From: Planctomycetota bacterium
Lineage (GTDB): Bacteria; Planctomycetota; Phycisphaerae; UBA1845
Length of the DNA: 7,177 nucleotides
Direction of reading: 5' to 3'
Assembly (NCBI GenBank): GCA_022566435.1
Contig: JADFIX010000181.1
Span: 1 to 7,177, forward strand
The notes beneath the pieces were generated by a model. That model did no database searches. It had not been told where the DNA came from and was given only the letters and a program-made list of their open reading frames with translations. Each line of letters starts with the position of its first letter. Position 1 is the first letter of the stretch. The translations under genes and the position numbers were made by a program. Below are positions 1 through 5,238 of the stretch, one piece after another.

Positions 1-1
1 C

Positions 2-17
2 CTTCCTGGCCAGGAAG
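2..17. repeat. perfect 16-bp palindrome
   Basis: CTTCCTGG followed directly by its reverse complement CCAGGAAG. As RNA it could only form a hairpin by opening the central bases into a loop. No U-tract follows, and the next bases are purine-rich (GAGGGCCAGGGGGG), so it does not look like an intrinsic terminator on this strand. It could be an operator-like dyad, or an effect of lying at a contig edge. Its function is unknown. Confidence 0.5.
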
Positions 18-76
18 AGGGCCAGGGGGGATGGTCGAAACCGTTGCTAAACAGCCCCTTACCTAACTAATCGAAA

Positions 77-1114
77 ATGCCAGCAGAGAAAAGAGTAAAG
101 AGCAAGACCCTTTACAGGGGAAAGGTAATCAATCTTAGGATCGATACGGTAGAGCTGCCCAATGGCAGCCGCACCGAACGAGAGATAGTGGAGCACTCGG
201 AGGTGGTCCATATCCTGGCGGTGGACACCGACGACAGAGTGCTCCTGGTGAGGCAGTTCCGTACTCCCGCCGGCAGAGAACTCCTCGAGACCCCCGCCGG
301 TGGCATCAGGCCCGGGGAGAGCCCGGAAGGAGCCGCACAGAGGGAGCTCAGGGAAGAGACCGGCTTCAGGGCCGGCGCCCTGGAACTAGTCTACTCCTTC
401 TACAGCACCCCCGGCTTCTGCACCGAGTTCAACCACCTGTTCTTCGCCACCGACCTCACCTACGACCCGTTGGAGGGTGACGACGACGAGGAGGAACTCG
501 AAAAGCCGGAAGAGCCGACACCCGACCGTAAATCCGACGTCCTTTTGAGAGCCATCGACCACGAGATGCCTGTTCGAATTACGGCCCATCGCAGCGCGGA
601 CATCCTTAACGCCTTGGCGCTGGCCGATGAATTCAACCTCGACATTATTATCGAGGGTGCGACCGAGGCCCGCTTTGTGGCGGACCAGCTTGCCGAAGCG
701 CGTGTTCCGGTGGTGCTGGGACCGACCCATCGGACGGTAAGTTACGAGAACAACGAGTTTCGCCGGCATGCCCGGAATACCGGCGACGCCCTGAGCGAGG
801 CAGGGGTTCAGTGGACAGTCACGAGCGGTGGACAATCTCCCGCCGCCGCCCGTTTCATAGGAATGAACGCACAACTGGCTGCGGCACACAATCGGAAGAC
901 ATCGGATTGGATGGCTCTGGTGACGACCGGCGCCGCAAAGATCTTGGGCCTACCGAGTGGGTCGGGGCGTCTTGTCCGTGGAGGTCAGGCCGATTTTGTC
1001 GTTTGGAGCGGCGATCCAAGTGATCCTTCATCACGAGTCGAACAGGTCTATGTCGCCGGCAAATTAGCCTACAAAGCGAAACAGACGAACATGCCGAACG
1101 GGGGAGGTCGCTGA
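77..1114 (+). CDS. Nudix hydrolase N-terminus fused in frame to C-terminal half of an amidohydrolase-like protein (probable chimera)
   Basis: Residues 1-135 are a Nudix domain of the ADP-ribose pyrophosphatase type. A perfect Nudix box GX5EX7REUXEEXGU spans G75-E81-R89-E90-L91-E93-E94-G96-F97, and the downstream S-T-P-G-F segment (110-114) is typical of that group. Such enzymes hydrolyse nucleoside diphosphate sugars such as ADP-ribose in the cytosol and are usually near 180 residues. Here the last roughly 45 residues are missing. After an acidic linker (134-147), residues 155-345 match the C-terminal half of an amidohydrolase: PVRITAHRSADI (165-176), EGATEA (193-198), and a closing ADFVVWSGDP...VEQVYVAGK (305-329). 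The barrel's first half, with HxH, is absent, so this half cannot be a working enzyme alone. No Shine-Dalgarno sequence is obvious before ATG 77; the start is chosen because the Nudix N-terminus is complete. The fusion joins a cytosolic domain to a family otherwise exported here. The frame is certain; a single natural protein is doubtful. Confidence 0.6.
   Translation: MPAEKRVKSKTLYRGKVINLRIDTVELPNGSRTEREIVEHSEVVHILAVDTDDRVLLVRQFRTPAGRELLETPAGGIRPGESPEGAAQRELREETGFRAGALELVYSFYSTPGFCTEFNHLFFATDLTYDPLEGDDDEEELEKPEEPTPDRKSDVLLRAIDHEMPVRITAHRSADILNALALADEFNLDIIIEGATEARFVADQLAEARVPVVLGPTHRTVSYENNEFRRHARNTGDALSEAGVQWTVTSGGQSPAAARFIGMNAQLAAAHNRKTSDWMALVTTGAAKILGLPSGSGRLVRGGQADFVVWSGDPSDPSSRVEQVYVAGKLAYKAKQTNMPNGGGR
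467..515 (+). other. chimera junction: Nudix to amidohydrolase
   Basis: Homology switches within an acidic run (D/E-rich, residues 134-147) that both parents could share: Nudix proteins often have G-D-E-D-E here, and the amidohydrolase family often has E-K-P-E-E-P linkers. Before it, 10 of 13 Arg codons are AGA/AGG (7 AGG, 3 AGA). After it, only 1 of 16 Arg codons in the same frame is AGA/AGG and the other 15 are CGN, as in the downstream genes. Two sources of DNA are therefore joined at or near these bases. Whether this happened in the cell or in an assembler cannot be told from sequence alone. Confidence 0.7.
1101..1107 (+). promoter_or_regulatory. Shine-Dalgarno for the second gene, deciding its start
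   Basis: GGGGAGG lies 6 nt before ATG 1114, inside the end of the preceding frame. It favours ATG 1114 over the later in-frame ATG at 1132, which lacks a comparable site. The stop of the first frame and this start overlap as TGATG, consistent with translational coupling. Confidence 0.65.
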
Positions 1115-2283
1115 TGGTGAGTGGGATCGAGATGGCACGGCTTGCCCTGCTCGGGACGTTGATCTTCGCGGGATCCGCTTGGGGGCAGTTCGCGCCGGAC
1201 GTCGTGATCGCCGACCGGTTCTTGGCTCCAGATGGAACTCTTCAACCGAATTTCACGATCGTTCTTGCGCACGGCAAAATCAAGTCCATTCGGCCGGGGA
1301 AGCCGCCGGCAAGTGCCGAGCGCGTGATTCACCATCCGAATGCCGTGGTCTTTCCTGGGCTCATCGATGTTCGATCAACGTTGGGCACCTTCGGAGCGAC
1401 GGGCGAGTCGGCTCTGTCCATTGATCCCGCGGCGAATGCCGCAGATTTGATAGATGTCACGCATCGTGATTTCGGATCGGCGATTCGGGCCGGCGTGACG
1501 ACGGTCATGGTCGCGCCAGCGGCGAACAATCTTGTGTCCGGCGTGGCCGCAACCTTGAAAACCGCTGCGGTCGCGGGGCATGATCGGTTTCTGAGATCGG
1601 ACGGACCGCTCATGTTCGCCCTGGGATCGTCGGTTTGGCAATGGGATCGTGCCCCGACTTCTCGGATTGGCTCGTTGGCGATGCTGCGTGAATCCCTGGA
1701 GGATGCCCGCGCGGGACGGGGGCACGAGCGACTCGTTCAGTTCACGGCCGGTCGGCTCGATGGCATCGTAGTGTGCGAGGAATCGCAGGATGTTAGCGCC
1801 GCATTGAGAACATTCGGCGGTGGCTTAGCCCGATTCCACATTGTTCATTCTGGAGACGTGCATGATTTAGCGCGAGAACTTCGTGGGAAGCGGCCTACAA
1901 TTGTAATGGGGCCGTTTGGCTTGGAAACGCCGCCCGGAACGATTTCCTTTGCGGCGACGATGACACGAGAAAAAGTGCCGGTGGTGTTCGCCGGAGGATC
2001 CCCCGGCCAGGCGTCCGATTCGCTTCGCCTCAGCGCGGCGCTTGCCGTGCGATATGGAATGGACCCTGCGGACGCCCGTTTGGCGATCACGACTCGGGCC
2101 GCGGAATTGGCCGGGGTTAGCGAACGGGTCGGGGCACTTCGTCCCGGGTACGATGCCGATCTCGTGGTGTTTTCGGATGACCCGTTACGCCTCGATTCCC
2201 GTATTCTCGAGGTATACGTGAGTGGCGTTCGTGTCTTTCGGGAAAATGCAGCTTCGTTTGAAAATGAAAGGGACATGCGATGA
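1114..2283 (+). CDS. exported amidohydrolase-like protein lacking the HxH metal site
   Basis: 389 residues. A signal peptide covers residues 1-24 (core ARLALLGTLIFAGSAWG, likely cut before Q25), so the protein is probably exported. Next comes the small beta-sandwich part (VVIADRFL, IVLAHGKIKSI), then PGLID at 81-85. In active relatives PGLID is followed by x-H-x-H; here it is V86-R87-S88-T89, so both His are lost. Family landmarks remain: GVTTVMVAP (127-135), the helix SRIGSLAMLRES (183-194), and the C-terminal GALRPGYDADLVVFSDDP ... VYVSG (340-371). The strand-8 region FAGGSPG (292-298) shows no clear catalytic Asp. At 389 residues it is close to a compact single-unit amidohydrolase, with no long linker. 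It overlaps its neighbours at both ends (TGATG upstream, ATGA downstream), which indicates one transcript and coupled translation. It is probably catalytically inactive or uses a different site; the substrate or partner is unknown. Confidence 0.85.
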   Translation: MVSGIEMARLALLGTLIFAGSAWGQFAPDVVIADRFLAPDGTLQPNFTIVLAHGKIKSIRPGKPPASAERVIHHPNAVVFPGLIDVRSTLGTFGATGESALSIDPAANAADLIDVTHRDFGSAIRAGVTTVMVAPAANNLVSGVAATLKTAAVAGHDRFLRSDGPLMFALGSSVWQWDRAPTSRIGSLAMLRESLEDARAGRGHERLVQFTAGRLDGIVVCEESQDVSAALRTFGGGLARFHIVHSGDVHDLARELRGKRPTIVMGPFGLETPPGTISFAATMTREKVPVVFAGGSPGQASDSLRLSAALAVRYGMDPADARLAITTRAAELAGVSERVGALRPGYDADLVVFSDDPLRLDSRILEVYVSGVRVFRENAASFENERDMR

Positions 2284-3740
2284 TGAGGGGATACACGCAA
2301 GACGCACGTGCCGCGCATGCGGTACTACTGGTCCTGATGGGGGCCATGCCGGCATTTGCCGGCGACGTCGTCATCAAGGCGGGGACATTGCACACCGGCC
2401 ATGGACAGGTCATTGCGGACGGCATGTTGATTTTGCGAGACGGGCTTGTGTTCCAAGTCGGCCGATCGTTGCCCGTGCCGAAGGGGGCCACTGTGATAGA
2501 AGTGGCGGCGGGATCGATTACCCCGGGTTTGATCGATGCCAATGCGGCGGTCGAGGCGGATGATGAGGTGATGCTCACCTCTTCGAAGAGCCCGCGGGAC
2601 GTCCTGCACGATTTCTTCTGCCCGCGACATCGGCACAAAAAGGTGATGGGCTGCTGCGGCTCTACATGCTCACGTGCGGTTCGTCACGTCGAGGGCGGGA
2701 CCTGTTCGGAATGCGGCTTTCCAAACGCGAAGCCCGTGCTTGCGGTGGGAACCAGACCGGGCCGGTCACTTGTGGAAGATTCGTCTGAAGTCATCCCGCA
2801 TACACGGGTAATCGACTCGGTCGATCTTCGCGCGCGGGATTTTGATCGTTTGTTACGAGGTGGGGTGACGACCGTGTTTGTTGCGCCCGATAGCGCGGCG
2901 GTCATCAGTTCGCAAGGGGCGATCGTTCGTACTGGCGGGGCAATCGATCGACGGATTCTGCGCGAAACGGCTGCGGTCAAGGCCACGATAGGAGTCGAAC
3001 CGTCCTGGCGTGGCCGGGGAAACGGACGACCGTGGGGCAACAGAGTCACTTTTATGACACGGCGACCCACGACGCGCATGGGCGTGGGGTGGGTATTCCG
3101 CAAGGCGATGTACGATACCCAAGGTGAAGCCACGGGGGTGTCCCCATACGGGGCAGACACGCCGAGCGACGCGGCGATGAAGACCTTGCGAAAAGTGCTC
3201 CGTGGAGAGATACCGTTGAGAATTCAAGCCCGGCAGCGGCATGACATCTCGACTGCCTGTCGACTCGCGGACGAGTTTTCAATTCCGTTCGTGCTCGAAG
3301 AAGCCACCGAAGCGCATCATTGCATCGAGGAGCTGAAGCGCCGAAATGTGTCCGTCGTGTACGGTCCGATTTACATCAGCCCCAGACCCGATGGATGGCG
3401 GGAATGGGAAATCGGGCAGGGCAGACTCCACACGATGAAAACCCTCCTTGATTCGGGCATTGAAACCGCACTCACGGCGCATGAATTACGCGACGAAGAC
3501 GGGCTCGCACGGCAGGCGATGTATGCGATTCGATTCGGCGTCGCGGCGGACAAGGTATTGAGCGCCGTCACGGCGACGCCGGCTCGTATTCTTGGAATTG
3601 GTGATGAGTTAGGCACGCTCGAGCCCGGTAAGCGGGCGGATGTCGTCCTATGGAGTGGTCGGCCTTTTGAGGCGACATCGTCACCGCTTGTGGTTCTGAT
3701 CGACGGCGAGATCGTGCTCGACCGGCGGAAACAAGGCTGA
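2280..3740 (+). CDS. exported amidohydrolase-like pseudoenzyme with a Cys/His-rich insertion
   Basis: 486 residues. A signal peptide ends at AFA-G (cut near residue 27/28). The start ATG 2280 overlaps the previous stop as ATGA; a second ATG follows at 2283, and a weak AAAGGGA lies 6 nt upstream. The N-terminal sandwich (VVIKAGTLHTG, MLILRDGLVFQVG) leads to TPGLID (81-86), followed by A87-N88-A89-A90 in place of x-H-x-H, so both His ligands are gone. Between there and GGVTTVFVAP (194-203) lies an insertion of about 68 residues relative to the upstream paralog, containing C114, H117, H119, C125, C126, C130, H136, C142 and C145. Later landmarks are TTRMG (264-268), IPLRIQARQRHDI (311-323), EEATEAHH (340-347) and the closing GTLEPGKRADVVLWSG (444-460). 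The segments equal to the later His ligands are also altered (Q315, E341). The fold is clear and activity is unlikely. The insertion suggests a structural metal or disulfide module added to an exported scaffold. Confidence 0.85.
   Translation: MMRGYTQDARAAHAVLLVLMGAMPAFAGDVVIKAGTLHTGHGQVIADGMLILRDGLVFQVGRSLPVPKGATVIEVAAGSITPGLIDANAAVEADDEVMLTSSKSPRDVLHDFFCPRHRHKKVMGCCGSTCSRAVRHVEGGTCSECGFPNAKPVLAVGTRPGRSLVEDSSEVIPHTRVIDSVDLRARDFDRLLRGGVTTVFVAPDSAAVISSQGAIVRTGGAIDRRILRETAAVKATIGVEPSWRGRGNGRPWGNRVTFMTRRPTTRMGVGWVFRKAMYDTQGEATGVSPYGADTPSDAAMKTLRKVLRGEIPLRIQARQRHDISTACRLADEFSIPFVLEEATEAHHCIEELKRRNVSVVYGPIYISPRPDGWREWEIGQGRLHTMKTLLDSGIETALTAHELRDEDGLARQAMYAIRFGVAADKVLSAVTATPARILGIGDELGTLEPGKRADVVLWSGRPFEATSSPLVVLIDGEIVLDRRKQG
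2613..2729 (+). other. Cys/His-rich putative metal-binding insertion
   Basis: Encodes residues 112-150 of the protein that starts at 2280. The spacing is C-P-R-H-R-H (114-119), C-C-G-S-T-C (125-130), then C-S-E-C (142-145). The C-x3-C plus C-x2-C arrangement with nearby His resembles a zinc-ribbon or treble-clef knuckle, though I cannot assign a named domain. In an exported protein the Cys could form disulfides instead. The other paralogs in the window have no such block. Confidence 0.6.
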
Positions 3741-3842
3741 ACAGCCGAACGGGGTGGATGATCCGGACACCGGCCATTCGCTTGGCGTACCCGGTAGAAC
3801 GGCTCCGAATCGGAAATATTCTCGGTTGGAGAGGATGACGAC
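3741..3842 (+). other. 102-bp intergenic gap
   Basis: The only real gap between genes in the window. It holds a short GGCTG-AA-CAGCC inverted repeat at 3735-3746 over the stop codon, a CCGG-ACA-CCGG repeat near 3764-3774, and an AT-richer patch (GGAAATATTCT) near 3812-3822. None makes a convincing terminator. I could not pick -35/-10 elements with good spacing, so whether the next gene has its own promoter is open. Confidence 0.35.
3828..3835 (+). promoter_or_regulatory. Shine-Dalgarno supporting a GTG start
   Basis: GGAGAGGA sits 7 nt before GTG 3843. A nearby ATG at 3835 runs into a stop after three codons (ATG ACG ACG TGA), so it cannot start the gene. The GTG also gives an N-terminus that reads as a signal peptide. 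Confidence 0.65.
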
Positions 3843-5234
3843 GTGAACAAGACTTCAGTGATATTCACATGCATGATACCAGTCTTTTCCGTGGCGACGG
3901 CGTTTTCGTCAGCGCCACCGGCGAAACTGGCTCTGCAAGGCGCACGGATCATTCCGGTTGAGGGTCAAGAGATCGCGCGTGGCACGGTTCTGATCGAGAA
4001 CGGCAAAATCACCGCGATCGGCGAAGAGGTCGAAATACCCTACGACGCCATGGTCGTTGATGTGAGCGGCAAGGTTCTTTTCCCCGGCATGGTCGATCCG
4101 CATTCAGCGCGAGCGTTGGACATTCCAAACGAAAACTTGCCCGTGACACCTTTTCTCGATGTCTATGATGCCCTCGATCCGTCAAAAGCGTATTTCGAAG
4201 ACGCGCTTCGCGACGGCGTGACGGCGGTGCACGTGATCGTGGGCAACAACTGCGTGATCGGTGGATTGAGCCGCGTGGTGAATCCCATCGGAATGTCGCC
4301 GGACGAAATGACGATCGCCGCACCGGTCGCCATGAAACTTAGCGTGGCACCGAAAAGGGGATCCGGTCGTATGGTGCAGATGGCGACGCTGCGGGAGACG
4401 TTCCTGGAGCTCGCTGATTATCTCGAACGACTCGCGGAGAAGAAGTACGAGGAGTCGCTCGAAGAGAAGGGTGAACTACTCGAGGTCGGGCCGAAGGAGG
4501 CGCGCCGGCTGGGAAAGGACCTGATTCGGCCTGATGATTATGACGACAAGCACCGGAGCCTGGTCAAGCTCACCAGCGGCAAGTTGCTGGCGTTTGTCTA
4601 CTGCGGAACCGCAAGCGACGTGGCTCAGGCGATCACGCTGGCGAAAGAGAACGGCTTTTTCGACAGAATGACGCTGGTTCTGGGACCGGACTGTTTCAAG
4701 GCAATCGATGAAATCAAGGCATCCAAACGACCTGTCATACTGGACTCCGAGTTAATCTATCGCGAGACCGATCCCCTCACCGGAGAAATCCGCGAGACGT
4801 TCGTACCGAAAGTATTCTCCGACGCGCTGGTCAAATTCTCGCTGCAGCCGAGTCCGAGCAATTCGTTGGCCGAACGATATTTGAATTATCAAGCGGCCCG
4901 GTGCGTCCGCCACGGGATTAGACGGAGGAAGGCGTTGAAGTCGATCACCGTGAATCCTGCCAAAGCGGCGGGCGTCGGTGACCGTGTCGGATCACTGAAA
5001 GTGGGCAAATCGGGCGATATTGTCGTCTTCAGCGGCGACCCGCTTGATTTCAATTCATGGGTCGAGCAGGTCTACATCAGGGGCATTCTTGCGTACGACC
5101 GAAAAGACGACGTTCGTCTGAAGCGCCTGCTGGGCGACGAACCGGCGGAAGTCAGTACGGCGGCGGACGATTCTTCAGCCGAGCAGCCGAATGGCGAAGG
5201 GACGAACAAATCCGGCAGAAAGACGGAGGAGTAG
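3843..5234 (+). CDS. exported amidohydrolase-like protein with half HxH site and a charged helical linker
   Basis: 463 residues from GTG. The signal peptide is about residues 1-20 (NKTSVIFTCMIPVFSVATA). The sandwich (LALQGARIIPVEG, GTVLIENGKITAIG) leads to FPGMVD (80-85), followed by P86-H87-S88-A89: the first His of HxH is kept and the second is Ala. Then come GVTAVHVIVGNN (125-136), the family helix GRMVQMATLRETFLEL (175-190), and a highly charged, probably helical segment at 191-238 in the position where the family has a variable linker. The C-terminal half keeps NPAKAAGVGDRVGSLKVGKSGDIVVFSGDP (371-400) and VEQVYIRG (407-414). It ends in an acidic, Ser-rich tail (about 432-463) that looks disordered. 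The next gene starts 4 nt after the stop, so the two are very likely co-translated. Metal binding is probably lost or incomplete. The fold call is firm and the function unknown. Confidence 0.85.
   Translation: MNKTSVIFTCMIPVFSVATAFSSAPPAKLALQGARIIPVEGQEIARGTVLIENGKITAIGEEVEIPYDAMVVDVSGKVLFPGMVDPHSARALDIPNENLPVTPFLDVYDALDPSKAYFEDALRDGVTAVHVIVGNNCVIGGLSRVVNPIGMSPDEMTIAAPVAMKLSVAPKRGSGRMVQMATLRETFLELADYLERLAEKKYEESLEEKGELLEVGPKEARRLGKDLIRPDDYDDKHRSLVKLTSGKLLAFVYCGTASDVAQAITLAKENGFFDRMTLVLGPDCFKAIDEIKASKRPVILDSELIYRETDPLTGEIRETFVPKVFSDALVKFSLQPSPSNSLAERYLNYQAARCVRHGIRRRKALKSITVNPAKAAGVGDRVGSLKVGKSGDIVVFSGDPLDFNSWVEQVYIRGILAYDRKDDVRLKRLLGDEPAEVSTAADDSSAEQPNGEGTNKSGRKTEE
5225..5231 (+). promoter_or_regulatory. 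Shine-Dalgarno supporting the GTG start of the last gene
   Basis: GGAGGAG lies inside the final codons of the preceding gene, its GGAGG core 9 nt before GTG 5239. No in-frame ATG follows until residue 223, and the GTG start gives a basic n-region plus hydrophobic stretch. GTG 5239 is therefore the best start. Confidence 0.7.
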
Positions 5235-5238
5235 TCGC

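Noticed and set aside
1..66. Open frame from the window edge to TAA at 64-66 (ends ...MVETVAKQPLT), a possible C-terminus of an upstream gene
   Set aside because: Only 21 codons, Gly/Pro-rich at the start, and it includes the palindrome. No recognisable family, so it cannot be supported as a gene.
386..889. Long minus-strand frame opposite the first coding region
   Set aside because: It lies antisense to a clear Nudix box and amidohydrolase motifs, and its translation shows no domain. A shadow of GC-rich coding DNA.
1845..2638. Overlapping minus-strand frames across the second and third genes
   Set aside because: Arg/Ser-rich translations with no motif, opposite well-supported paralogous proteins.
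3735..3774. Short inverted repeats after the stop at 3740 as a terminator
   Set aside because: Stems are 4-5 bp with tight loops and no T-run follows.
3782..3822. Promoter for the fourth gene (TTGGCG-like -35 and an AT-rich patch)
   Set aside because: No -10-like hexamer lies at 16-18 nt from the -35 candidate; too weak to call.
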